This document shows positions 9,962 to 17,835 of a stretch of DNA of 64,000 nucleotides, piece after piece. A model generated the notes under the pieces. That model saw only the letters and a list, made by a program, of their open reading frames with translations, had not been told where the DNA came from and did not search any database. Made by a program: the position numbers and the translations under genes. Numbering within the stretch: the first letter of the stretch is position 1; each line of letters begins with the position of its first letter. This DNA comes from Comamonas testosteroni (lineage in GTDB: Bacteria; Pseudomonadota; Gammaproteobacteria; Burkholderiales; Burkholderiaceae_C), in contig NZ_CP043568.1 of NCBI RefSeq assembly GCF_014076415.1, positions 1,488,001 through 1,552,000 on the forward strand, written 5' to 3'.

Positions 9962-10018
9962 GTCCCGTTTCCTAGCCTGCTGCGGGTGCTTCACGCATGG
10001 AGCCCGTTGCATTCATAT

Positions 10019-10052
10019 CCCCTGTTCGGTGAGCCGGACAGGGGATTTTTTT
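10019..10052 (+). terminator. Terminator after tctA, abutting the next gene start
   Basis: An 11-bp stem with one G-U pair (10019-10029 with 10034-10044), a TGAG-type loop and seven T. The T-run ends immediately before the ATG at 10053, and the 3' arm (AGGGG) lies where a ribosome binding site for that ATG would be. Confidence 0.88.
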
Positions 10053-11705
10053 ATGAAGGCAGACTCAAGCATTGGTTTGAATGCGCTATCTTGCTCATGT
10101 ATTGATAGTGTGCAAGAGGCGCTAGAGGTCTGTGCCGATGGTTTTGGGGTAATGTCGCCCTACCATGGCGCGATGATGGAAATGAGCCAACTGCTACCCA
10201 ACGATTTCGCTTGCGAGCTGCCCGACGATGCCGACGGCATCTATGCATTGGCGGCTCGGTCCATGTTTCAGCTGTTCTCGTCAATGAGCCAGGGCATGTT
10301 TCTGGTCGACAGGAGCGGGCGCATTGTCTGGGTCAACAAAGGCTACGAGCGCTTTCTGCCGCGCCTGGGCGTGGCCGGTGTGGGCGACTTTCTCGGGCAT
10401 ATGGTGGAGGAGGTCATCCCCAACACGCAGATGCGCAGCGTGCTGGAGACCGGCAAGCCTGTCCTGATCGATCTGCTGACCAATAGTGCAGGGACCTTTG
10501 TCGTCAGTCGCCTGCCGCTGCATGACGACGAAGGAGGCGTGATCGGTGCCATCGGCATTGTGCTGTTCGATCAGCCCGAGACGACCCTGCAGCCGCTGAT
10601 CAGCAAGTTCGCGATGCTGCAGCGCGATCTCGATGAAGCGCGGCGCGAGCTGGCTGCCCAGCGCAGCCGCAGCTTGCAGGCGTCGGTACAGGGTTCGCGC
10701 CGCAGCAAATACAGCTTTGCCAGTTTTGTGGGCAGCAGCCCGGCTGCGGTCGAGGTCAAGCGCCAGGCGCGGCGGGCGGCCCAGTCCATGAGCCCTGTGC
10801 TGCTGCTGGGCGAGACCGGTACTGGCAAGGAGGTGCTGGCCCATGCCATCCATGCCGCATCGGCGCGGTCTGCCGGTCCATTTGTGAGCGTCAATATCGC
10901 GGCCATTCCCGAGACGCTGCTAGAGGCCGAATTCTTCGGCGTGGCGCCGGGCGCATTTACCGGGGCCGAGCGCAAGACGCGCGATGGCAAGTTCAAGCTC
11001 GCCGATGGCGGCACCCTGTTTCTCGACGAAATCGGTGACATGCCCGCCAGTCTGCAGGCCAAGCTGCTGCGCGCCTTGCAGGAGGGAGAGATCGAGCCGC
11101 TGGGCTCCAACCAGATCGTGCATTTCGATGTGCGCGTGGTGGCCGCCACCTCTCGGGATCTGCTGCAGATGGTGCGCGACGGGCGCTTCCGCGAAGACCT
11201 GTTCTACCGGCTGCATGTGCTGCCCGTTCGCGTGCCGCCGCTGCGCGAGCGCAGCAGCGATATCCCGGCCCTGGTGGAAGTGCTCTGCGAGGATCTGGCG
11301 CTGCGCAACGACATGGTTCCGCCGGAGCTGGGAAAGGGGGCGCTGGAATTGCTGGTCGCACAGGCCTGGCGGGGCAATATTCGCGAGCTGCGCAATGTGC
11401 TGGAGCAGGCCGCCATGCGCTGCGATGACTCGCACATCGATGCCGGCCTGCTGGCGCAGGTGCTGCGCTCGTCCGGGGTGGAGCTTCAGGCTCCGCATCG
11501 GCAGCCCCTGACTCAGGAGACCATGGCGGCGATGCCAGCGGCGGGTGATCTGCTCAAGCCGCTGGCCGAGCAAATGGCCGATCTCGAAACCCGCGCCATA
11601 CGGGCCGCAATGCAGGCCCATGGGGGCAACAAGCTGGCCGTTGCAAGGACGCTCGGCATATCGCGCGCCAAGCTGTATCACCGGCTCGAGAAGCTGAATT
11701 TATGA
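10053..11705 (+). CDS. Sigma-54-dependent transcriptional activator with PAS domain
   Basis: This is an enhancer-binding protein that would activate sigma-54 promoters. A PAS-like sensor domain lies at about residues 70-175 (GMFLVDRSGRIVWVNKGYERF). The AAA+ domain has Walker A GETGTGKE (253-260), a perfect sigma-54-contact loop GAFTGA (300-305), Walker B TLFLDEIGD and the arginine-finger region REDLFYRL. The C-terminus carries a Fis-type helix-turn-helix (GNKLAVARTLGISRAKLYHRLEKL). The start is uncertain: 10053 has AGGGG eight bases in front, but in a terminator stem; ATGs at 10152, 10173 and 10182 also precede the PAS domain. Its neighbours point to control of acetoacetate and PHB use. It is not an NtrC-type response regulator, because no receiver domain is present. 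Confidence 0.88.
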   Translation: MKADSSIGLNALSCSCIDSVQEALEVCADGFGVMSPYHGAMMEMSQLLPNDFACELPDDADGIYALAARSMFQLFSSMSQGMFLVDRSGRIVWVNKGYERFLPRLGVAGVGDFLGHMVEEVIPNTQMRSVLETGKPVLIDLLTNSAGTFVVSRLPLHDDEGGVIGAIGIVLFDQPETTLQPLISKFAMLQRDLDEARRELAAQRSRSLQASVQGSRRSKYSFASFVGSSPAAVEVKRQARRAAQSMSPVLLLGETGTGKEVLAHAIHAASARSAGPFVSVNIAAIPETLLEAEFFGVAPGAFTGAERKTRDGKFKLADGGTLFLDEIGDMPASLQAKLLRALQEGEIEPLGSNQIVHFDVRVVAATSRDLLQMVRDGRFREDLFYRLHVLPVRVPPLRERSSDIPALVEVLCEDLALRNDMVPPELGKGALELLVAQAWRGNIRELRNVLEQAAMRCDDSHIDAGLLAQVLRSSGVELQAPHRQPLTQETMAAMPAAGDLLKPLAEQMADLETRAIRAAMQAHGGNKLAVARTLGISRAKLYHRLEKLNL

Positions 11706-11728
11706 GCCATGCTAGGGATTGCCCTTGG

Positions 11729-11744
11729 TGGGCAGGGCTTTGTT
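11729..11744 (+). promoter_or_regulatory. Possible sigma-54 promoter of the acetoacetyl-CoA synthetase gene
   Basis: TGG (11729-11731), exactly ten bases, then GT: TGGGCAGGGCTTTGTT against the consensus TGGCACG-N4-TTGCW. The -24 GG and the TTG of the -12 element are present, but the -12 C is T and the CACG block is poor. It lies about 50 bases before the aacS start and 24 bases after the activator gene. Confidence 0.38.
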
Positions 11745-11790
11745 TGTTTATATAGTTATAAAAAATATCTAATTTGAGTCCGGAGACAGC

Positions 11791-13779
11791 ATGGCATTGG
11801 TACAAGGGCAGGAATTGTGGAGGCCCACGCAGCAACAGCAGGAGCTAAGCGGCCTGTGGCATTACATGGACTGGCTGCGCGACAGCCGTGGCCGTGACTT
11901 CCCCGACTATGAGGCGCTGTGGCAATGGTCGGCAACCGATATCGAAGGCTTCTGGCGCTCCATCTGGGACTATTTCGACATTCAGGCCGATGGTGACCCG
12001 ACGCAGGTGCTAGCCAGCCGCAAGATGCCCGGTGCGCAGTGGTTTCCCGAAACCCGGCTCAACTACGCCGAACACATCTTCCACCAGGCCAGCGACCAGC
12101 GTCCGGCCATCATTGCGCGCTGCGAGGGCCAGACCCCGGTCGAAGTCTCCTGGCAGCAGCTGCAGCGCGATGTGGGCGCCTTGGCGGCAAGCCTGCGCGG
12201 TCTGGGCATAGGGCGTGGCGATCGCGTGGTGGCCTATCTGCCCAATGTGCCGCAGACCGTGGTGGCGTTTCTGGCCTGTGCCAGCATTGGCGCCATCTGG
12301 TCCAGCTGCGCGCCTGAGATGGGCGTATCCGTGGTGCTGGATCGCTTCCAGCAGATTGCGCCCAAGCTGATTTTCGCGACCGACAGCTATAGCTATGCCG
12401 GCAGGCAGTTCGATCGCCGTGAAGTGCTGGACGAGGTGCTCAGGGGACTGCCCGATATTGCCCAGGTGATTCATGTGCCGGGGCCCCTGTTCGGCAGCGA
12501 TGCCGAACATGCGGCCGTGCCCTGGCGTGACTGCATGAGCTGGGCCGATGCAACGTGCCATGCAGCGCCGCTGCAGTTCGAGCGCGTGCCGTTCTCCCAT
12601 CCGCTGTGGGTGGTGTACTCGTCGGGAACCACCGGCCTGCCCAAGGCCATGGTGCACAGTCATGGCGGCATCGTGCTCACCCACCTCAAGACCAATCGCC
12701 TGCAGCACGATGTGTTGCCCGGCGATCGCTTCATGTTCCTGGGCAGCACGGGCTGGATTGTCTGGAACCTGATGATAGGCAGCCTGCTGGCCGGCGCGAC
12801 CGTGATCCTGTCCGACGGCAACCCAACGGCGCCCAATGATGATGCGCTCTGGGACTTCATTGACCAATACCAGGTCAGCATCTTTGGCTGCGGCGCAGCC
12901 TTCCTCATCAAGAGCATGAAGGATGGTGTCTCGCCCAAGAAGGGGCGCCAGTTCGAGAAGCTGCGTGCCATCAACTCCACGGGCTCGCCACTGCCTCTCG
13001 ATGCCTATGCCTGGGTCTATGAGAACGTCAAAAGCGATCTGTGGCTGGCTTCGATCAGTGGCGGCACGGATATCGCCTCGGGCTTTGTGGCCTGCGCGCC
13101 CATACTGCCCGTCAACGCGGGCGAGATTCAGTGCCGCGAACTCGGCGTGGCTGCCCATGCCTTCAACGAACAGGGCCAGAAGGTGGTGGCCGAGGTCGGC
13201 GAGCTGGTGATTACCGAGCCCATGCCCTCCATGCCTGTGTTCTTCTGGAATGACGAGAGCGGGGCGCGTTACCACGACAGCTATTTCGACGTGTTTGCCG
13301 GCTACTGGCGCCATGGTGACTGGATCGAGTTCAGCGAACGCGGCACGGCTGTGATCTACGGACGCTCGGACAGCACCATCAACCGCTTCGGCATACGCAT
13401 GGGCACAGCGGAGATCTACCGTGTCGTCGAAGAGCTTGACGCCGTCAAGGACAGCCTGGTGGTCGACCTTGAATACCTGGGCCGACCTTCCTTCATGCCG
13501 CTGTTCGTGACTCTGGCCGAAGGCCAGGCATTGACGGGCGAGCTGACTGCCCAGATCAAGAACGCCATCAAGACCAAGGCTTCGGCACGCCATGTGCCCA
13601 ATGTGGTGGTACAAGTGGCCGAGATTCCGCGCACCCTCACCGGCAAGAAGATGGAGGTACCTGTGCGCAAGCTGCTGCTGGGAGCGGACGCGGCCAAGGT
13701 GGCCAGCCCCGATGCCATGGCCAATCCATCGAGTATTGATTTCTTTGTTCAATTTCGAGAGCAGGTGCCGCAGGCGTGA
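11791..13779 (+). CDS. aacS: Acetoacetyl-CoA synthetase (acetoacetate-CoA ligase)
   Basis: The enzyme converts acetoacetate, ATP and CoA to acetoacetyl-CoA, AMP and PPi in the cytoplasm. It belongs to the ANL adenylate-forming superfamily. The N-terminal block has WRSIWDYF and the family sequence AQWFPETRLNYAEH. The P-loop is YSSGTTGLPKA (about 274-284). Other motifs are SGGTDI, YWRHGDWIEF (hinge Asp), RSDSTINRFGIRMGTAEIY and the C-terminal LTGKKMEVPVRKLL with the catalytic Lys. Length (662 residues) is that of acetoacetyl-CoA rather than acetyl-CoA synthetases. The ribosome binding site GGAG lies just upstream. The amidohydrolase gene follows after 47 bases, so they are probably co-transcribed. 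The role fits the last activation step of 3-hydroxybutyrate use. Confidence 0.93.
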   Translation: MALVQGQELWRPTQQQQELSGLWHYMDWLRDSRGRDFPDYEALWQWSATDIEGFWRSIWDYFDIQADGDPTQVLASRKMPGAQWFPETRLNYAEHIFHQASDQRPAIIARCEGQTPVEVSWQQLQRDVGALAASLRGLGIGRGDRVVAYLPNVPQTVVAFLACASIGAIWSSCAPEMGVSVVLDRFQQIAPKLIFATDSYSYAGRQFDRREVLDEVLRGLPDIAQVIHVPGPLFGSDAEHAAVPWRDCMSWADATCHAAPLQFERVPFSHPLWVVYSSGTTGLPKAMVHSHGGIVLTHLKTNRLQHDVLPGDRFMFLGSTGWIVWNLMIGSLLAGATVILSDGNPTAPNDDALWDFIDQYQVSIFGCGAAFLIKSMKDGVSPKKGRQFEKLRAINSTGSPLPLDAYAWVYENVKSDLWLASISGGTDIASGFVACAPILPVNAGEIQCRELGVAAHAFNEQGQKVVAEVGELVITEPMPSMPVFFWNDESGARYHDSYFDVFAGYWRHGDWIEFSERGTAVIYGRSDSTINRFGIRMGTAEIYRVVEELDAVKDSLVVDLEYLGRPSFMPLFVTLAEGQALTGELTAQIKNAIKTKASARHVPNVVVQVAEIPRTLTGKKMEVPVRKLLLGADAAKVASPDAMANPSSIDFFVQFREQVPQA

Positions 13780-13826
13780 CAAGCGCTTGAGGCTGATTTG
13801 ACTCAATACCCAAAGCAGACCCACCC

Positions 13827-14708
13827 ATGAACCATCAAGATCTGATCGCCATCGACTTCCATACCCATGCGGAAGTCAGCTGCCGCAATCCCTTTGACAG
13901 CTATGGCGAGGAGTACGACCGCGCGGCCGACAAATACTTCGGCAGCTCGCTGCGCCCGACCATCGCCGAAACCATTGCCTACTACCGCGAGCGCAAGATC
14001 GGTCTGGTGATGTTCACTGTGGACAGCGAGGCCCAACTGGGCCGCCGCCGCATCCCCAACGAAGAGATTGCCGATGCCGCACGCGAGAACAGCGACATGA
14101 TGGTGGCGTTCGCCAGCATCGACCCGCACAAGGGCAAGATGGGTGCGCGCGAGGCCGAACGCCTGATCACCGAATGCGGCGTCAAGGGCTTCAAGTTCCA
14201 TCCCACGGTGCAGGGCTTTCATCCCTATGACCGCATGGCCTGGCCCATCTACGAGGTCATCAACCACTACAAGCTGCCCGCCATCTTCCACACCGGCCAC
14301 AGCGGCATCGGCAGCGGCATGAAGTGTGGCGGCGGCCTGCGCCTAGCCTACAGCAACCCCATGCTGCTGGACGACGTGGCTGTGGACTTCGGCGATATGC
14401 AGATCGTCATGGCCCATCCCAGCTTTCCCTGGCAGGACGAGGCGATCTCGGTGGCGCTGCACAAGCCCAATGTCTGGATCGATCTTTCGGGCTGGAGTCC
14501 CAAGTATTTCCCCAAGCAGCTGGTGCAGTACGCCAACACCTTGCTCAAGGACCGTGTGCTGTTCGGCAGCGACTTCCCGCTAATCACGCCCGAGCGCTGG
14601 ATGAAGGACTTCGAGGTCGCCGGCTTCAAGCCCGAGGTCATGCCCGGCATTCTCAAGGACAACGCCGTACGGCTGCTGGAGCTGGACAGAAAACGCGATG
14701 CCGCATGA
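13827..14708 (+). CDS. Amidohydrolase family protein (ACMSD/gamma-resorcylate decarboxylase-like)
   Basis: This is a TIM-barrel metal enzyme of the amidohydrolase-2 group, which contains hydrolases and non-oxidative decarboxylases. The metal motif DFHTHAEV carries His12 and His14. Further candidate ligands are in FKFHPTVQGF, FHTGHSG and MAHPSFPW, and the conserved Asp is in LFGSDFPLI. The frame starts at an ATG shortly after the synthetase gene and ends before a terminator. The substrate cannot be told from the sequence. By position it should act on an intermediate or by-product of the adjacent short-chain hydroxy/keto-acid pathway, but family members usually act on aromatic or carboxylated rings. 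Confidence 0.8.
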   Translation: MNHQDLIAIDFHTHAEVSCRNPFDSYGEEYDRAADKYFGSSLRPTIAETIAYYRERKIGLVMFTVDSEAQLGRRRIPNEEIADAARENSDMMVAFASIDPHKGKMGAREAERLITECGVKGFKFHPTVQGFHPYDRMAWPIYEVINHYKLPAIFHTGHSGIGSGMKCGGGLRLAYSNPMLLDDVAVDFGDMQIVMAHPSFPWQDEAISVALHKPNVWIDLSGWSPKYFPKQLVQYANTLLKDRVLFGSDFPLITPERWMKDFEVAGFKPEVMPGILKDNAVRLLELDRKRDAA

Positions 14709-14714
14709 AAGCTC

Positions 14715-14741
14715 AAAGGATCACCCCGGTGGTCCTTTTTT
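14715..14741 (+). terminator. Terminator after the aacS-amidohydrolase unit
   Basis: AAAGGATCACC pairs with GGTGGTCCTTT, with one non-pairing position and a short CC loop, and runs into six T. It separates this unit from the ABC transporter operon. Confidence 0.85.
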
Positions 14742-14777
14742 CATGGAGCTTGAACTTTGACCGAGGCGAGGCCTGAA

Positions 14778-14802
14778 GCAGTGTATTGAAATTGTGCAGT
14801 GT
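14778..14802 (+). promoter_or_regulatory. Direct repeats, possible activator binding sites
   Basis: GCAGTGT occurs at 14778-14784 and again at 14796-14802, 18 bases apart. They lie about 80-105 bases upstream of the sigma-54 -24 element, a usual distance for enhancer-binding protein sites. Whether they are functional is inferred from position only. Confidence 0.3.
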
Positions 14803-14880
14803 CTTTTTTTAAGGCATTTTTTGTCTGATTTTCAGGCAATCTGGATGCGAGCTGAAACAAGACTCAGAGGAAAACCAGAC

Positions 14881-14896
14881 TGGCACGAAGACTGCT
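14881..14896 (+). promoter_or_regulatory. Near-consensus sigma-54 (RpoN) promoter of the ABC transporter/phaZ operon
   Basis: TGGCACGAAGACTGCT matches TGGCACG-N4-TTGCW at all but one position (C in place of the first T of TTGC). The GG and GC cores are separated by exactly ten bases, and the preceding base is a pyrimidine as in the consensus. The predicted start of transcription is near 14907, about 50 bases before the substrate-binding protein gene. A sigma-54 activator is encoded 3 kb upstream. Confidence 0.75.
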
Positions 14897-14955
14897 AACT
14901 GCACACCATACAAAGACAAGCGGACACACCGCATCCATCCTCAAGGAGACAACAC

Positions 14956-16143
14956 ATGCACAAGCGCAGCCTGTTGCAGGCGGCCGTTCTGGCGGCCATG
15001 GTGGTTCATGTTCCCGGCGCCCTGGCGCAATCTGAAATCCGCATTGCCCATGTCTACAGCAAGACCGGGCCGCTGGAGGCCTATGGCAAGCAGACGCAGG
15101 CGGGGTTGCTGATGGGGCTTGAATACGCCACGGGCGGCAGCATGACGGTGGCAGGCAAGAAGCTGGTGGTGATCGAGAAAGACGACCAGGGCAAGCCCGA
15201 CCTGGGCAAGAGCCTGCTGGCCGCCGCCTATTCCGACGACAAGGCCGATCTGGCTGTCGGCCCCAGCGCGTCGGGTGTGGCGCTGGCCATGCTGCCCGTG
15301 GCCGAGGAGTACAAGAAGATCCTGATTGTCGAGCCCGCCGTGGCCGATTCCATCACCGGCGACAAGTGGAACAAATACATCTTCCGCACCGGACGCAACT
15401 CCAGCCAGGATGCGATCAGCAATGCCGTAGCCATCGACAAGCCCGGAGTGACGATTGCGACACTGGCCCAGGACAATGCCTTCGGCCGCGACGGCGTCAA
15501 GGCCTTCAAGGAAGCGGTCAAGAAGGGCAAGCTGGTGCATGAAGAGTATCTGCCCGCAGCCACCACCGATTTCACGGCCGGCGCCCAGCGCCTGATCGAC
15601 AGGCTCAAGGATGTTCCGGGCAAGAAGGTGATCTGGATTGTCTGGGCCGGTGCCGGCAATCCCTTCAAGATCGTCGACATGGACCTCAAGCGCTACGGCA
15701 TCGAGATTGCGACGGGCGGCAACATACTGCCCGCCATGGCCGCCTACAAGAATCTGCCGGGCATGGAGGGCGCCACCTACTATTACTTCGGCATTCCCAA
15801 GAATCCGGTGAACGAAGCCATGGTCTCCATGAGCTACAAGCAGTTCAAGGCTCCGCCGGACTTCTTCACGGCGGGCGGCTTCTCGGCCGCCATGGCCATT
15901 GTCACAGCACTCAAGAAGAGTGGCGGCGACACCAGGACCAACACCTTGATCAAGGCCATGGAAGGCATGAGCTTCGATACACCCAAGGGCGTCATGACCT
16001 TCCGCAAGGAAGATCACCAGGCCATGCAGAGCATGTACCACTTCAGGATCAAGAACGATCCGGCCATGGCCTGGGGCGTGCCCGAGCTGGTGCGCGAGAT
16101 CAAGCCTGAGGAAATGAACGTTCCCGTGCGCAACCAGCGCTGA
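14956..16143 (+). CDS. ABC transporter substrate-binding protein, Liv (branched-chain amino acid) family
   Basis: This is a periplasmic binding protein of the type I LivK/AmiC fold. It has a signal sequence with cleavage probably after GALAQ (residue 25). The mature protein starts SEIRIAHVYSKTGPLEAYGKQTQAG, the usual N-terminal ligand-binding block, followed by GPSASGVALAMLPVAEEYKKI and DNAFGRDGVKAF. AAGGAG precedes the ATG at a good distance. It is the first gene of an operon that continues with phaZ, two ATPases and two permeases. The ligand is therefore more likely 3-hydroxybutyrate, its oligomers or another PHB-derived acid than an amino acid; this is inference from the neighbours. Confidence 0.88.
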   Translation: MHKRSLLQAAVLAAMVVHVPGALAQSEIRIAHVYSKTGPLEAYGKQTQAGLLMGLEYATGGSMTVAGKKLVVIEKDDQGKPDLGKSLLAAAYSDDKADLAVGPSASGVALAMLPVAEEYKKILIVEPAVADSITGDKWNKYIFRTGRNSSQDAISNAVAIDKPGVTIATLAQDNAFGRDGVKAFKEAVKKGKLVHEEYLPAATTDFTAGAQRLIDRLKDVPGKKVIWIVWAGAGNPFKIVDMDLKRYGIEIATGGNILPAMAAYKNLPGMEGATYYYFGIPKNPVNEAMVSMSYKQFKAPPDFFTAGGFSAAMAIVTALKKSGGDTRTNTLIKAMEGMSFDTPKGVMTFRKEDHQAMQSMYHFRIKNDPAMAWGVPELVREIKPEEMNVPVRNQR

Positions 16144-16149
16144 TCCGGC

Positions 16150-16209
16150 CGGGAGATCCTCCCGCGCCCACCCGTCCTCTCAATTGATGAACCCTCGGGA
16201 ACACGAGGG
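16150..16209 (+). other. Two hairpins between the binding-protein gene and phaZ
   Basis: CGGGAG/CTCCCG (16150-16155 with 16159-16164) and CCCTCG/CGAGGG (16192-16197 with 16204-16209) both lie in the 110-base gap after the binding-protein stop codon. There is no T-run. This resembles the hairpins after tctC and may set a higher level for the binding-protein message than for the distal genes. Confidence 0.5.
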
Positions 16210-16253
16210 CTGGCATTGCTCATTCCTATTTCAACGATTCACGGAGACAAAGC

Positions 16254-17795
16254 ATGCGAGTTCAATCCTGGAGAAGCGGTGTTGCCGCGCTGGTGCTATG
16301 GGGCGGCGTGAACCTGGCCGCGGGGGCGGCCATGCCGCTGGGGCAATACAACATTGCCACCGACCAGATCAGCGTTTCGGGGCTGTCGTCGGGCGGCTTC
16401 ATGGCCAATCAGCTGGGCAATGCCTATTCGGCAAGCTTCATGGGGGTGGGGATCTTTGCGGCAGGCCCCTATATGTGCGCCGGCCTGAACAATTACACGG
16501 CCTGCATGTACAACGCCAGCATCAGCAGCGCGCAGCTCAATGCCATGCAGTCCAGCATCGACAGTTACAGCAGCGCTGCCAGCATCGATGCCAAGAGCCG
16601 GATCGCGGCGCAGAAGATCTATATCTTCACGGGCACCAGCGACTACACGGTGGGCCCCAACCTCACCGATGCGCTGCAGACCCAGTATCTGAACAATGGC
16701 GTGCCGCAGGCCAATATCGCCTATGTCAAGCGCTCGGGGGCTGCCCATGTGCTGCCCACCGACTTCGACAGCAGCGGCAACAATGCCTGCAGCAGCAGCG
16801 CTTCGCCCTATATCAGCAATTGCGGCTATGACGGTGCCAAAGCCGCACTCACGCATTTCTATGGTGCGCTCAATCCGCGCAACGATGCTCCGGCCACCGG
16901 CAACTACATAGAGTTCAACCAGGCCAGCTATACCAATGCCAACCCCGGCATGGCCAGCACCGGCTGGCTCTATGTGCCGCAGAGCTGCGCCAGCGGCACG
17001 CAGTGCAGGCTGCATGTGGTGCTGCACGGCTGTCAGCAGAGCACGGACAAGATTGGCGACAAGTTCGTCAGGAACACGGGCTTCAGCCGCTGGGCGGATA
17101 CCAACAACATCATCGTGCTGTATCCGCAGACCCAGGTGGACAACAACAACCGCAGCACGAGCAAGAGCGGTTCGCTGGCCAATCCCAATGCCTGCTGGGA
17201 CTGGATCGGCTGGTATGGCAATAACTTTGCGCAGAAGAGCGGCGTGCAGATGACGGCCATCAAGGCCATGATCGATCGCATCGCCTCCGGCGCGGGCTCC
17301 GGCACCGGTGGCGGTAACGGCGGAGGAAACCCGACCCAGCCAGCGCTGGCGGCTCCTACGGGACTGGGCGCGTCGGCTGCGACCAGCACCAGCATGCAGC
17401 TGGACTGGGCTCCTGTGACCAGCGCGGCGGGCTACAACGTCTATCGCAACGGCAACAAGGCCAACGCGCTCCCTGTTTCTGCCACCAGCTATGTCGATGC
17501 GGCACTGAGCCCTGCCACCAGCTACAGCTGGACGGTACGGGCCGTGGACGGCAATGGTGCAGAAAGTGCCGACTCTGCCGCCGCGAGCGCCTCGACGCTG
17601 ACCGGCAGCAATCCTGTGGGCACCTGCACCACGGCCAGCAATTACGCCCATGTACAGGCCAACCGCGCCTATCAGCAAGGCGGCTATGCCTATGCCAACG
17701 GCTCGGGCCAGAACATGGGCTTGTGGAATGTGTTCTACACCACCACGCTGAAGCAGACTGGCAGCAACTATTACGTGATCGGTACCTGCCCCTGA
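16254..17795 (+). CDS. phaZ: Extracellular poly(3-hydroxybutyrate) depolymerase, type 2 catalytic domain
   Basis: This secreted serine esterase cuts PHB granules outside the cell to 3-hydroxybutyrate and oligomers. The signal peptide runs to about residue 25. The nucleophile motif GLSSG (43-47, Ser45) lies at the N-terminal end of the catalytic domain, as in type 2 depolymerases of Comamonas and Acidovorax. GTSDYTVGPN probably holds the acid and GAAHVLPTDF the His. The HVVLHGCQQS block is the oxyanion region. A Gly-rich linker near residue 348 leads to a fibronectin type III domain (about 361-448) and a C-terminal substrate-binding domain with Trp/Tyr (about 455-513). Domain order and length are complete. 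It sits inside an ABC transporter operon, 110 bases after the binding protein and 40 before the first ATPase. Confidence 0.93.
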   Translation: MRVQSWRSGVAALVLWGGVNLAAGAAMPLGQYNIATDQISVSGLSSGGFMANQLGNAYSASFMGVGIFAAGPYMCAGLNNYTACMYNASISSAQLNAMQSSIDSYSSAASIDAKSRIAAQKIYIFTGTSDYTVGPNLTDALQTQYLNNGVPQANIAYVKRSGAAHVLPTDFDSSGNNACSSSASPYISNCGYDGAKAALTHFYGALNPRNDAPATGNYIEFNQASYTNANPGMASTGWLYVPQSCASGTQCRLHVVLHGCQQSTDKIGDKFVRNTGFSRWADTNNIIVLYPQTQVDNNNRSTSKSGSLANPNACWDWIGWYGNNFAQKSGVQMTAIKAMIDRIASGAGSGTGGGNGGGNPTQPALAAPTGLGASAATSTSMQLDWAPVTSAAGYNVYRNGNKANALPVSATSYVDAALSPATSYSWTVRAVDGNGAESADSAAASASTLTGSNPVGTCTTASNYAHVQANRAYQQGGYAYANGSGQNMGLWNVFYTTTLKQTGSNYYVIGTCP

Positions 17796-17835
17796 GCAGC
17801 GACCGCACGCATTCGAGAAGGAAAGATCCGCTTCC

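Noticed and set aside
8306..10012. Minus-strand open frame of 568 residues opposite tctA
   Set aside because: It is a His/Gln-rich shadow of the TctA membrane protein gene.
12010..13824. Long minus-strand open frame (604 residues)
   Set aside because: It is antisense to aacS; high-GC codon bias on the plus strand creates it. The product is His/Gln/Gly-rich without domains.
16190..16230. TGGCATTGCT upstream of phaZ as a second sigma-54 promoter
   Set aside because: The GG and GC cores are only a few bases apart instead of ten, so the spacing is wrong.
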